This document shows positions 37,925 to 47,061 of a stretch of 64,000 nucleotides of DNA, piece by piece. The position numbers were made by a program, and so were the translations under genes. Each line of letters starts with the position of its first letter. The first letter of the stretch is position 1. Under the pieces are notes generated by a model. That model worked only from the letters and a program-made list of their open reading frames with translations, was not told the origin of the DNA and searched no databases. This DNA comes from a bacterium (lineage in GTDB: Bacteria > Acidobacteriota > Thermoanaerobaculia > Multivoradales > J023), in NCBI GenBank assembly GCA_024226315.1, contig JAAELT010000420.1, forward strand, positions 1-64,000, in the 5' to 3' direction.

Positions 37925-39375
37925 AACGCACGTTGGCGTTCGCCGCGTTCCTGGTCGTCGCGGGACTATCCTCGATCGGAGTTACCGCCGATCCGGGTGG
38001 TAACCCACGGGACCACCAGTTGATCCTGCGGGCCTTGCCGGAACATATCGCGGCCGTCGCCGAGCAGCACGGCCTCGCCGTCGTCGGCAGCACCGCCGCC
38101 GCCGACGGCTACCTGGCCGTGGTCGAAGCCCCCGGACTGATGACCGCTGAGCAGATCGAGGCTCTGATCGAGGGGGATCCGCGGGTGGAGAGCTCAGACC
38201 GGATCCTCCTGGCGGCGCTGCCCGCCATGACGGGGTCGATGCCTGTTCCGGCCGGCGACGTCGCGATCGACGCCGTCAAGACCGGCGGTTTCTCCTCCCC
38301 CTGCATGAGCCTGGGATTCGGCAACGCCCCGTGGAGCGGCTACGCTGATCAGGAAGCGGCGCGTCTGGTGCGCCTGCACGAGGCCCATCTCGAGCGTCCC
38401 GGTTGCGGCGCCGTGACGGTCGCGGTGATCGACACCGGCGTCGACCCCGACCACCCGTTGCTGGCCGGGGCCCTGGTGCCCGGATACGACTTCCTGCTCG
38501 AGCAGGAGGGACTCCCTTCCGAGTGGGACTTCCTCGATCAGTCGCTGCAGCCAATCCTCGAGCAATCGCTGCAGCCGATCCTGGAGCAGTCACTGCAGCC
38601 GATCCTCGAGCAATCGCTGCAGCCGATCCTGGAAACGACGATGGCCGGCGAGGCGGAGCCCCTGCCGTTCGGCGTATCGACGGCGCTGCTGCTGGACGAG
38701 GCATCGGCCACGACGCTCGCGGAGATGAGCTTGCCGCCCTACTTCGGCCATGGCACCATGGTCGCCGGGATCGTCCGCCTGAGCGCCCCCGGCGCCCAGA
38801 TCATGCCGCTGCGCACCTTCAATGCATCGGGGGCCGGGCATCTCTTCGACGTCGTCCGCGCCGTGTATTACGCGGTCGATCATGGCGCCGACGTGATCAA
38901 TATGAGCTTCAGCGTGCCCGAGAGCTCGAAAGAGCTGAAGCGGGCGATCCAATACGCTCGTAGTCGGGGAGTGGTGTGCGTCGCCTCGGCCGGCAATCAG
39001 GCAGAGCAGACGCTGGTCTATCCGGCGGGCTACAGCGGCACCGTGGGGGTGGCGGCCACCACCCTCGACGACCAGCTCAGCGAGTTCTCCAACCATGGCT
39101 CGGCGCTGGTCGCGCTGGCGGCGCCCGGATCAGGCATCGTCTCAACCTTCCCGGGTGGCCTGTTCGCCGCCGGTTGGGGGACCTCGTTCAGTGCGCCTCT
39201 GGTCTCCGGTGCCGTCGCCTTGAGCCATCCGTTGGAACCAGACGGCAACACGGCAGCCTTTCAGGGGTTGGTGCACGGTCTCGATCAGGGCAGCGTACAG
39301 ATCCAGGAGCTGGCGGGAGCGATCGGCAGCGGACGGCTCGACGTGCTGGCGACGGTTCAGGCAACGGCGGACTGA
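37921..39375 (+). CDS. Subtilisin-like serine protease (S8) with octapeptide repeats
   Basis: The GTG at 37921 overlaps the upstream stop (GTGA), implying coupled translation. The 484-residue protein has a signal peptide (LAFAAFLVVAGLSSIGVTA) and an I9-like prodomain region. The catalytic triad is intact: Asp171 (VAVIDTGVD), His277 (FGHGTMVAGIV) and Ser422 (GTSFSAP). The Asp-His spacing is about 106 residues, stretched by an insert holding four tandem QSLQPILE units (residues 207-238). It is probably exported. With the sigma factor, CHAT protease and anti-sigma-like gene it forms a gene cluster of two proteases plus regulator. Confidence 0.92.
   Translation: MKRTLAFAAFLVVAGLSSIGVTADPGGNPRDHQLILRALPEHIAAVAEQHGLAVVGSTAAADGYLAVVEAPGLMTAEQIEALIEGDPRVESSDRILLAALPAMTGSMPVPAGDVAIDAVKTGGFSSPCMSLGFGNAPWSGYADQEAARLVRLHEAHLERPGCGAVTVAVIDTGVDPDHPLLAGALVPGYDFLLEQEGLPSEWDFLDQSLQPILEQSLQPILEQSLQPILEQSLQPILETTMAGEAEPLPFGVSTALLLDEASATTLAEMSLPPYFGHGTMVAGIVRLSAPGAQIMPLRTFNASGAGHLFDVVRAVYYAVDHGADVINMSFSVPESSKELKRAIQYARSRGVVCVASAGNQAEQTLVYPAGYSGTVGVAATTLDDQLSEFSNHGSALVALAAPGSGIVSTFPGGLFAAGWGTSFSAPLVSGAVALSHPLEPDGNTAAFQGLVHGLDQGSVQIQELAGAIGSGRLDVLATVQATAD
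38539..38634 (+). repeat. 24-bp tandem repeat x4 (QSLQPILE) in subtilase
   Basis: Units start at 38539, 38563, 38587 and 38611, each 24 nt and differing only by silent third-base changes (cag/caa, ctcgag/ctggag, cca/ccg). Silent divergence with constant protein sequence suggests selection on the peptide rather than a recent slip. Confidence 0.95.
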
Positions 39376-39415
39376 GGACGAATCGGCCGCCCTCGTTCTC
39401 GCGCGGCGGCAATCG

Positions 39416-40408
39416 TCAGCCGCCGCCCTCGCCGTGCTGTTCGAGAAACTGTTCCATCGCCCGCCGGGTCGTCTGGTGGAGATCGGAGCGGCTGAGCACT
39501 TCGCGGGCGCGCCGCGCAGCGGCCTCGTCGTCGAGTGTCCTCAGCAGGGACAGCGCAGCCTTGGCGACGCCGGGGCTGTTGGAGTCGAAGTGCCGGCCGA
39601 CGAGCGCCGCGTCGGCGTCCGCTCCGGCCGTCTCGAGCACCTGCAGCGACGTCTTGACCAGCAGCGGATGGGTGGAGCTCAGGTCGAGCTCGGTTTTCGC
39701 CTCTTCGACGATCTCGCTGGCGACATCGGCCAGCGCCCCGCGCAGGGATGACGGAAATCTGGTGGACGACTCCAGCAGGAAGCTACGGACCTCGGTATCG
39801 ATCTCGGAGGAGCCCGCCACGGCCCGAATCGCCGGCAGATCGGCTTCCTGCAGGTGATCGAGCAAACGCGGACGCATGTAGAGCTCGGCGATGACGAACT
39901 TCCGGGTCCGGATATCCGGCCGCGCGAGCTGCGTCAGGATGGCATCGAGATAGTCTCGGCCCGGCTCTTTCTCTCCATCGCGCGCGGCTTCGAACAGAAA
40001 GCGGATTTCCGGGGTGTCCTCGATCACCGCCGCCCCGATCACCGGCAGCGTGACGACCTTGGGGCCATCCGGGTCGCGTTCGGGGGAGTCGCGGTCCAGC
40101 GGATTGCGCCGCACTTCGGTGTAGGCGATGATGTAGCTCCGGCCCCAGACCAGATCTTGCCCGGTCTCCGCGTCGAGGCGGGCGGTGACGCGTTTCGGCA
40201 TCTTGCCGTAAAGCACCTTCTTGCGCTTGAACTGGACCGTGTCTTCTTCGGAGCTCTGTTCCGCCATCGCCACGGCAACCTGCTGGTACTTCCCCATCAT
40301 CATCAAAGTCGGCGCTTTGAGGCGCTTCGCGGCGCCCGCCGCGGTAGCCGCGAAGAGGCCGATAGCGGCCAGGGTCATCAGTGGCAATAGGCTCCTTGAC
40401 CGGTCCAT
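39416..40408 (-). CDS. Exported helical (HEAT-like) protein, unknown
   Basis: The 330-residue protein has a signal peptide (LLPLMTLAAIGLFAATAAGA). Residues 30-150 include a beta-rich part with VQFKRKKVLYGKMPKRVTARL and YIIAYTEVRRNPLD. From about 160 onward it is repeated helices with leucine patterns (FLLESSTRFPSSLRGALADV, AALSLLRTLDDEAAARRARE), consistent with HEAT-like repeats. No catalytic motif was recognised. It converges with the subtilase gene after 40 nt and is followed upstream, on the same strand, by the CRTAC1/TPR pair with a 69-nt gap. Confidence 0.68.
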   Translation of the reverse strand: MDRSRSLLPLMTLAAIGLFAATAAGAAKRLKAPTLMMMGKYQQVAVAMAEQSSEEDTVQFKRKKVLYGKMPKRVTARLDAETGQDLVWGRSYIIAYTEVRRNPLDRDSPERDPDGPKVVTLPVIGAAVIEDTPEIRFLFEAARDGEKEPGRDYLDAILTQLARPDIRTRKFVIAELYMRPRLLDHLQEADLPAIRAVAGSSEIDTEVRSFLLESSTRFPSSLRGALADVASEIVEEAKTELDLSSTHPLLVKTSLQVLETAGADADAALVGRHFDSNSPGVAKAALSLLRTLDDEAAARRAREVLSRSDLHQTTRRAMEQFLEQHGEGGG

Positions 40409-40477
40409 GTCGTCTCCTGTTGTTGACGGCTCGCGGCTGGTCGCCGCGCCTCACCGATCCGGTATCGTATCGCAGGC

Positions 40478-42148
40478 TCAGCGGTAGACGATGAAAGTCT
40501 TGCCCGTGGGCAGATCGGCGAAGCGCGCCTCGCGGCCGCCGGGCCATCTCACCCGGACGCTGTCCAACGCCGTCGCTTTGCCCAAACCGAAGTCCGCCGC
40601 CGCCTCGTTGGCGGAGCAGTAGCTGTAGGCGCTCTCGACCCGGCGCCACTGTGATCGCCCCGCGGCCTCAACGGCCACTCGGCCGCCCAGAGCATTGGCT
40701 CCGGCTCGGTTCAGGAGACGAAACCGCGCCCAAGCCATGTTCGGCGGGGTGCGGTTACGCAGCAGGTGCGCGCCGCCGCCGTTGTTCACCACCGCCACGT
40801 CCACGTCGCCGTCGAAGTCGAAGTCGGCGAAGGCCGCGGCCCGTCCGGTCGCGATCGGCGAGCCCACCGCCGTGGGGGGGAGCTCGCGGAACCGGCCTCC
40901 GGCCTCGCCGCGAAAGAGCTGATCGGGCTCGGCGTAGGGGTCGCCGGCCACCAGGGGCACCTCGGCGGCGCCCACCCTGCCGTTGGTAACGAAGAGGTCG
41001 AGGTGGCCGTCATGATCGAAATCGGCCAGGCCGGTACCGAAGCCGGTGCGGTTGATGCTCGCGGCGGCGAGTCCGAGCCGCGCCGTGGCGTCCTCGCAGA
41101 ATCCCTGTCGGTTGAGGTAGAGGGTGTTGGTTTCCTGACGCAGGTGGGTGAGCAGCAGATCGCCGCGGCCGTCGCCGTCGACGTCCGCTACCGCTACCCC
41201 CATCCCGGCCTCGGCGGTGCCGGCCATGTTGACCGCGCAGCCGAGCTCCACCGCCCGATCGACGAACTGTCCGTCACCCTGGTTGATCCACAGTTGATTG
41301 GGCATGCCGTCGTTTGCCACGTAGAGGTCAGGCAGGCCGTCTTGATCGAAATCCAGCGGCGCGACGCCGAGGCCGTTGCCGAAGGCGCGGGAGATTCCCG
41401 CCTGGACGCTGGCGTCTTCGAAGGTGACGGTGCCGTCCGGGTTGCTGCCGAGGTTGAGGAAGAGGCGGTCCTGCTGCGGCGCGTTGTAGCGGTTCGGATG
41501 GCAGTAGTCGCGCAAGCCGCCGGAATAGCATTCGACCTCGTTGGCGGGCGACCAGGCGACGTAGCTCACCACGAACAGGTCGAGGTCGCCGTCCAGGTCG
41601 ATGTCGACGAACGCCGCGCTGGTGCCCCAGCCCGCGTCTTCGACGCCGGCCACGGCTCGGCTAAAGGTGCCGTCGCGGTTGTTGAGGTACAGCACGTTGG
41701 CTCCGACGTTGGTGACGTACAAGTCCGCGTCGCCGTCGCCGTTTGCGTCGCCCACGGCCGCGCCCATGCCGTAGCCCGTGTCTCCGACCCCGGCCCGCCC
41801 GGTGACGTCGACGAACCTGCCGCCGTCGTTGCGGTAGAGGCGATTGGCGGGAGCCGCCGCGCTCGCTTTCTCCAGCTGCCCGCCTTGCACGAGATAGAGA
41901 TCGAGATCGCCGTCGCCGTCATAGTCGAGCCAGGCGGCACCGCCCGACATGATCTCGGGGAACCACAAGCGTTGCTCCGAGGCCCGCACGTGCACGAATT
42001 CGATCCCGAGAGCGGCAGCCACGTCCTCGAACCCGGGTTCTGTTGCGGCGTTCGGGCTGGCGACTGTCGACGCGGCCAGCGCCAGGCAGCCGATCAGCAC
42101 GGCCAGATAACGATCTGCTGCTCGGCGTGGCGTCGCCATCTCAGCCAT
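40478..42148 (-). CDS. CRTAC1-family exported protein (FG-GAP/VCBS repeats plus ASPIC/UnbV)
   Basis: The 556-residue protein has a signal peptide (YLAVLIGCLALAASTVAS) and at least seven calcium-binding-type FG-GAP loops of form D-x-D/N-x-DG-x-x-D, such as DYDGDGDLDLYLV, DANGDGDADLYVTN and DVDGDGRGDLLLTH. The C-terminal ASPIC/UnbV domain includes VRVRWPGGREARF. Such proteins are extracellular seven-blade propellers, often paired with TPR proteins. The upstream TPR gene overlaps its start by 8 nt. ATG 42139 is an alternative start one base after the TPR stop. Role probably adhesion or surface sensing. Confidence 0.9.
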   Translation of the reverse strand: MAEMATPRRAADRYLAVLIGCLALAASTVASPNAATEPGFEDVAAALGIEFVHVRASEQRLWFPEIMSGGAAWLDYDGDGDLDLYLVQGGQLEKASAAAPANRLYRNDGGRFVDVTGRAGVGDTGYGMGAAVGDANGDGDADLYVTNVGANVLYLNNRDGTFSRAVAGVEDAGWGTSAAFVDIDLDGDLDLFVVSYVAWSPANEVECYSGGLRDYCHPNRYNAPQQDRLFLNLGSNPDGTVTFEDASVQAGISRAFGNGLGVAPLDFDQDGLPDLYVANDGMPNQLWINQGDGQFVDRAVELGCAVNMAGTAEAGMGVAVADVDGDGRGDLLLTHLRQETNTLYLNRQGFCEDATARLGLAAASINRTGFGTGLADFDHDGHLDLFVTNGRVGAAEVPLVAGDPYAEPDQLFRGEAGGRFRELPPTAVGSPIATGRAAAFADFDFDGDVDVAVVNNGGGAHLLRNRTPPNMAWARFRLLNRAGANALGGRVAVEAAGRSQWRRVESAYSYCSANEAAADFGLGKATALDSVRVRWPGGREARFADLPTGKTFIVYR

Positions 42149-43589
42149 CGCCCCGTTGCTGCGCCAGAGCCTTGTCGAGCTCGGCGATCCGCGGATGATT
42201 CGGAGCGATCGTTCGCGCTGCCTCGAGCGCCGCCGACGCTTCTGGTAGACGACCCTGGGTCAGCTCGAGCCGGCAGAGGCCGAGGTAGGCCGGCAGCAGG
42301 TCGGGCACCAGGTCGATGGCTTCACGGTAGAGCTCACGCGCGCGGCCGGGACGCCCGAGCTCGAGGCTGAGGTCAGCCGCCGCCAGTCGTGGTCTGGGAT
42401 CTCGCGCCTCGAGCGCCGCTGCCTGCTCGAAGTCGGCCAGCGCCTCGGCAAAGCGCCCGGATCGGGCCAGAATCTGGGCCCGATTGCCGTAGGTGCGGGC
42501 CGAGCTCTCGCCCCGCTCGACGGCCGCGGTGGCGTATTCCAGGGCCTGCTCCGGTCTGCCTGTCCTCATCGCCCACGAGGTCAGGTTGATCCAGGTCGAG
42601 AACTTGCGTTCGTTGACCGCGAGGGCGTGGTCGAGCAGCTCCTTCGCCGCTTGCTGTTCGCCCAGACGCATGTGGGCGATCGCGAGGTTGTTGAGCACCG
42701 TGACGTTCTCCGGGTGATCCGCGAGGCACAGCTCGAGCACTTCCTTCGCATCCGCGGGGCGACCGGCTGCCAGCAGTCCGGCGGCGCGGCCGATCCGAGC
42801 GGTCAGATGCACGGCGTAACGCTCGACTCTGGCGGCCAACGGGTCCGGCAGCATCCGGTCCGTTGCGCCGGCGCCCCGGCCCAGCTCGCGCTTCGCCTCG
42901 TCGTGGCGCCCGGTAGCTCGCAGAGCAAGTCCCAGACGATGATGGGCGCCGCGGTTGCGAGGCGCCAGCTGCACGGCCTGGCGAAATAGAGCGAGAGCTT
43001 TTTCGGACCTTCCCTGCATCAGCAGAGAGTCGCCGGCACCGAGGTACCCCTCTGGGGCCGATGGCAAAGCTTGGATGACCCGCGAGAAAGCCTCGTGGGC
43101 CTGTTCAAGCTCGCCGACCGCCAGCAACGCGAGACCCAGCCGCTGGTGCGCGGGCGCGAAAGCCGACGCCTCCGCGGCCAAGTCGCGAAACAGCTCGAGG
43201 GCGCTGGCGAAGTTCCCCGCCTCCTGGGTGGCAACGGCGTGGTGGTAGCGCCAGAGCATCTCCTCTGGAGCCAGCTCGGCCGCTCGTTCGAAGCAAGCGC
43301 GAGCTTGCGCCCACAAGACGTTGGCCTCGTAGGCGAGTCCGAGCTCGCCCCACATGCCGGCGTCGGCGGGAGCTGCTCGGAGCTCTGCGAACCGGCTTTG
43401 GATCAGCCGCTGCACCGCCGGATCGAGGTCCGCGAGGTTCGTCGGCAGGACCGACTCATCGATCTGGGGCTCGGCGGTTCGTTCCTCGCCAGAGGGTGCT
43501 GCTGCGGAGTAGGTGGCTAACAAGAGGACCGAGAGGGCGCAGCTCCTCAGCGCCCTCGGGATCGCGTTCGTCTCGACACCACTCTTCAC
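42141..43589 (-). CDS. Exported TPR-repeat protein
   Basis: The 482-residue protein begins with an N-terminal hydrophobic signal-like segment (LRSCALSVLLLATYSAA). TPR units then span the chain with textbook spacing: MWGELGLAYEANVLWAQARA, GAGDSLLMQGRSEKALALFR, GAHHRLGLALRATGRHDEAK and NNLAIAHMRLGEQQAAKELL. It is translationally coupled to the CRTAC1-like gene by an 8-nt overlap. TPR/CRTAC1 pairs are common in Acidobacteriota-like genomes, but the shared function is unknown. It diverges from a methyltransferase gene across 43 bp. Confidence 0.87.
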   Translation of the reverse strand: MKSGVETNAIPRALRSCALSVLLLATYSAAAPSGEERTAEPQIDESVLPTNLADLDPAVQRLIQSRFAELRAAPADAGMWGELGLAYEANVLWAQARACFERAAELAPEEMLWRYHHAVATQEAGNFASALELFRDLAAEASAFAPAHQRLGLALLAVGELEQAHEAFSRVIQALPSAPEGYLGAGDSLLMQGRSEKALALFRQAVQLAPRNRGAHHRLGLALRATGRHDEAKRELGRGAGATDRMLPDPLAARVERYAVHLTARIGRAAGLLAAGRPADAKEVLELCLADHPENVTVLNNLAIAHMRLGEQQAAKELLDHALAVNERKFSTWINLTSWAMRTGRPEQALEYATAAVERGESSARTYGNRAQILARSGRFAEALADFEQAAALEARDPRPRLAAADLSLELGRPGRARELYREAIDLVPDLLPAYLGLCRLELTQGRLPEASAALEAARTIAPNHPRIAELDKALAQQRGDG

Positions 43590-43632
43590 CCCCGGATTCT
43601 ACTCGTGCTCGGCTGTTAGACTTCTCCCCATC

Positions 43633-44409
43633 ATGCGGCACCGTGATTCGTGGCGACATCGGCGCTCGCTATACCAGATCGGTTTCCTCCTGGCCGGCAC
43701 CCTCGTGCTCGGACCGGCGTTGCCGGCGCGACCGTCGACGCACGAGCCGTCCGGGCCGAGCGCCGCCGCTCTGGATCGAATCCAGCGCGAGTGCCTGCGG
43801 GCTTATCCTCCGGATCTGCTGGCTGAGATGGCGTCCGGGGCGCGGGAGATCCCGTCGGGAGTGGACGCGGATCCCGAGGCCCAGATGCAATTTCTCGACA
43901 AGGAGATCCCCCTCGACAAGGGGCTCTTCTACCCGATCTTGCTCGAGGACTTGCTGCCCGCTTTCGAGCGCTACGTGACCGAGGGTGCGCGCTTTCTGGA
44001 CCTCGGCAGCGGCGACGGGCGGGTGCTGTTCATGGCCAACCTGCTCGGGGCCGAAGCGGTGGGGATCGAGTACGACAAGAGAATGGTGAAGATCAGCCGC
44101 CGGGCTCAGAAGGCCTTGAAGGATCTAGTCGACCCCGGCCGCGTGCGGGTAGTGAGGGGCGACTTTTTCGCCTCGTCCTGGTCCGGCTACGACGTGATCT
44201 ACTACTTCGACCTCAGCTCGTTCGAGCAGGAACGCGTGCGGCAGAAGCTGAAGAGGGAGCTCGACCCCGGGGCGCGTCTGATCGTCGGCTACGAACAGGC
44301 ACCGTTTCCGGGCCTCGAGCTCGAGGCCCGCATCCCGGAGGTCGAGGCGCGAGACCCCGTGATCACGGTCTACCGTCGAGCGACGCCTGCTGAGGCCGCG
44401 GAGCGCTGA
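43633..44409 (+). CDS. SAM-dependent methyltransferase, exported or membrane-anchored
   Basis: Starting at ATG 43633, the 258-residue protein has an N-terminal hydrophobic segment (YQIGFLLAGTLVLGPALPA) that looks like a signal anchor. The class I SAM-binding loop RFLDLGSGDGRVL lies near residue 120, followed by the acidic strand VGIEYD and a VVRGDFF segment. The DLGSGDGR and YYFDLS layout resembles DOT1-like or protein-lysine-type methyltransferases. An export signal on a SAM enzyme is odd, since SAM is cytoplasmic; more likely it is a membrane anchor with the domain inside. Substrate unknown. Confidence 0.75.
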   Translation: MRHRDSWRHRRSLYQIGFLLAGTLVLGPALPARPSTHEPSGPSAAALDRIQRECLRAYPPDLLAEMASGAREIPSGVDADPEAQMQFLDKEIPLDKGLFYPILLEDLLPAFERYVTEGARFLDLGSGDGRVLFMANLLGAEAVGIEYDKRMVKISRRAQKALKDLVDPGRVRVVRGDFFASSWSGYDVIYYFDLSSFEQERVRQKLKRELDPGARLIVGYEQAPFPGLELEARIPEVEARDPVITVYRRATPAEAAER

Positions 44410-44431
44410 ACGGACGGCGGCGAGGGATGAG

Positions 44432-47020
44432 ATGAGCGGTCCGAGGTTGAGCGGAAACGGTCTCCGACACCTCGCCGTGAGGTCACTGATTGTTGCCCTA
44501 CTTGCCAGCGCCGCAGGTGCCCAGACGCCGTCGCGGGCCGTCCGCTATGCTGGCCTGACCCTCACCGAGGCGCTTCTCGATCTGCAGCGGCGTGGTCTCC
44601 GGATCCTGTTCACCAGCGAGGTGGTCAAGCCCGAGATGCGGGTGACGGCGGAGCCCACGGCGGCCTTCGAGCGGGAGATCCTCGATCAGCTGCTCGAGCC
44701 GCACGGCCTGATTGCCCAGCCCGGCCCCAAAGACTCCCTGGTGGTGGTGGCGAGGCCGGTCGATCCGGCGGCCACCGGCATTCGCGGCACGGTCACGGAA
44801 GGCACGAACGGCAGGCCGCTGGCCGACGTCCAGGTGTTGATTCCCGGAACCGGGCTCGAGACGGCCAGCGCGGAGGACGGCACCTTCTCTCTTCCCGCGG
44901 TTCCTCCGGGCGAGCATTCCCTGGAAGCGCGTCAGCCGGGCTTCGTGGTCGAGCGGCTGGCAGACGTGCAGGTAGTCGCGGGGCGTTTCACCGACGTTTC
45001 TTTCGAGCTGGTGCCGGTCGCCGTGCCGCTGGACGAGATCGTCGTGACCCCCAGTCGGATCTCGCTGCTGCGCTCCGATCCGACCGCGGTCATGTCGTTC
45101 GACAAGGAGGAGATCATCGCCCTGCCGCACCTCGGCGACGAGCTGTTCCGTGCCTTCACCCTGCTGCCCGGGGTCTCCGGCAACGAGCTCTCGGCCAGCT
45201 TCCATATCCGCGGTGGGCGCTCCGACGAGGTGCTGGTGATGCTCGACCAGCTCGAGCTCTTCGAGCCCTTCCACCTGCGGGACTTCTCCGATGCCCAGTC
45301 AATCATCGCGCCCAAGGCGATCGCCGAGGTCGACCTGATTCTCGGCGGCTTCCCGGCGCGTTTTGGCGACCGCATGGGCGGCGTGCTCGACATGAAGACC
45401 GCGACCCCCGTCTCAGGTCGCCACAACCACCTCGGCGTTAGCATCCTGACCGCGCAGGCGGGCGGTGCCGGCGGTTTCGGCGAAGGTAAGGGAGACTGGC
45501 TCGGCGTCGCTCGCTACGGCAACCTGGAGCTGATCAAATACTACCTCGACGCCGAGGAAGACCCCGAGTTCTGGGACGCCTTCGGCAAGCTCGAGGGCCA
45601 GCTCGGCGCCAGCAACCGGCTCGGCGCGCGGGTGCTCAGGGCCGAGGATCGGCTCGGCTTCGCGAAGGTCGAGGACGGGGATCCCGAGGAGGCCCAGACC
45701 GCCTACGGCAGCTCGTATACGTGGCTCACCCACCAGGCGCTGCTCAGCTCCAACCTGTTCGTCGACTCTGTGCTCTCGGTCGGACGGGTCGACCGCGACC
45801 GTCGCGCCGGCGAGATCGACGAGGGGGAGCAGGAGTTCGTGCTACGCGACGAGCGGGTACTCGACGTCGTCGGCTTGAAGCAGGACTGGAGCTACAAGCC
45901 GGGCCGCGACAGGCACTATCTGCGCTGGGGCTTCGACCTGCGCAGCCTCGATACCGACTACGACTACTTCAACATCCGCGGCATCGAAGATCCGCTGGAC
46001 GAGATCCGCAGCGAGCCGATCGTCGGCTCGACGACCTTCCGAGAGAGCTTCACCAGTGAGCAGTACAGCCTTTATCTGACTGACAAGATACGGCTGTGGC
46101 TGCCACTGACCGTCGAGGTAGGCTTGCGCTATGACGAGCACTCGATCTCCGAGGACCGCGACCTGAGCCCGAGAGTTAACCTGGTGGCCGCCGCCGGCGA
46201 GCGCGGAACCGTGCGCGCGGCGTGGGGCCATTTCTTCCAGAGCCAGCGGCTCTACGAGCTGCAGGTGGAAGACGGTGAGACCGACTTCTTGCAGGCCGAG
46301 CTCACGGAGCAGTCCGCGCTCGGCTACGAGCACAAGTATCGAAGCGGATCGATCCTGAGCTTGAACCTCTATCACCGCGATATCCAGGATCCCAGGCCCC
46401 GCTACGAGAACGCCTTCGAGCCGGTCGATCCGTTCCCCGAGGTGGCGCCCGATCGCATCCGCATCGCGCCGGAGCGCAGCACCGCCCGGGGCGCGGAGCT
46501 GTTCCTGCGCGGCCCCGCCGGCGACCGGTTCGACTGGTGGCTGAGCTACACCTACGCCCGGGTGGAAGACGAGATCGAGGGCCGCGACGTACCCCGCGGT
46601 ATCGACCAGCCTCATAGCCTGAGCGCCGATTTCGCCTACCGGATCACCGACCACTGGACGTTCAACCTCGCCTTCCGCTACCACACCGGGTGGCCGACCA
46701 CCGCGGTGATGGGCGAGCTCGAAGAGGACGACGAAGGTGAGCTCGAGCCAGTGCCGGTGTTCGGGCCGCTCTACGACGAGCGCCTGCCCGACTACCACCG
46801 GCTCGACTTGCGGGCCAGCCGCCAATGGCAGCTGCGCGGCGGCAAGCTGTCGTTCTTCGTCGACGTCCAGAACGTCTACGATCGCAAGAACGTCTCCGGC
46901 TTCGACATCGACTTCGAATTCGAGGTCGGGGTCGGGGTGGACGATCAGGTGACGGTGATCCCGAACGAGGAGACCTGGGGAGGCATCGTGCCGTCGTTTG
47001 GCGTGGAGTGGGAGTTTTGA
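44432..47020 (+). CDS. TonB-dependent receptor with STN and carboxypeptidase-regulatory-like domains
   Basis: The 862-residue outer-membrane protein has a signal peptide (LIVALLASAAGAQ). An STN domain follows (ALLDLQRRGLRILFTSEVV, about 45-105), then a CarboxypepD_reg-like domain (GIRGTVTEGTNGRPLADVQV, about 113-190), a plug (SFHIRGGRSDEVLVMLDQLE) and a barrel ending in Phe (FGVEWEF). The STN domain normally passes a surface signal to a FecR-type anti-sigma regulator. A FecR/ECF pair lies 2.3 kb downstream and is a plausible partner. Ligand unknown. Confidence 0.92.
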   Translation: MSGPRLSGNGLRHLAVRSLIVALLASAAGAQTPSRAVRYAGLTLTEALLDLQRRGLRILFTSEVVKPEMRVTAEPTAAFEREILDQLLEPHGLIAQPGPKDSLVVVARPVDPAATGIRGTVTEGTNGRPLADVQVLIPGTGLETASAEDGTFSLPAVPPGEHSLEARQPGFVVERLADVQVVAGRFTDVSFELVPVAVPLDEIVVTPSRISLLRSDPTAVMSFDKEEIIALPHLGDELFRAFTLLPGVSGNELSASFHIRGGRSDEVLVMLDQLELFEPFHLRDFSDAQSIIAPKAIAEVDLILGGFPARFGDRMGGVLDMKTATPVSGRHNHLGVSILTAQAGGAGGFGEGKGDWLGVARYGNLELIKYYLDAEEDPEFWDAFGKLEGQLGASNRLGARVLRAEDRLGFAKVEDGDPEEAQTAYGSSYTWLTHQALLSSNLFVDSVLSVGRVDRDRRAGEIDEGEQEFVLRDERVLDVVGLKQDWSYKPGRDRHYLRWGFDLRSLDTDYDYFNIRGIEDPLDEIRSEPIVGSTTFRESFTSEQYSLYLTDKIRLWLPLTVEVGLRYDEHSISEDRDLSPRVNLVAAAGERGTVRAAWGHFFQSQRLYELQVEDGETDFLQAELTEQSALGYEHKYRSGSILSLNLYHRDIQDPRPRYENAFEPVDPFPEVAPDRIRIAPERSTARGAELFLRGPAGDRFDWWLSYTYARVEDEIEGRDVPRGIDQPHSLSADFAYRITDHWTFNLAFRYHTGWPTTAVMGELEEDDEGELEPVPVFGPLYDERLPDYHRLDLRASRQWQLRGGKLSFFVDVQNVYDRKNVSGFDIDFEFEVGVGVDDQVTVIPNEETWGGIVPSFGVEWEF

Positions 47021-47061
47021 CGCCCGCTCTCGCCCTTGGAAAGATCTTCCGTACGCTGAGC

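Noticed and set aside
33644..39375. Type III-E CRISPR (Craspase) locus
   Set aside because: No gRAMP/Cas7-11, Csx30, Csx31, Cas1 or array is visible; only the protease-sigma theme is shared.
40766..42370. Forward 534-residue ORF
   Set aside because: Antisense to the CRTAC1 gene, whose calcium-loop motifs are unmistakable.
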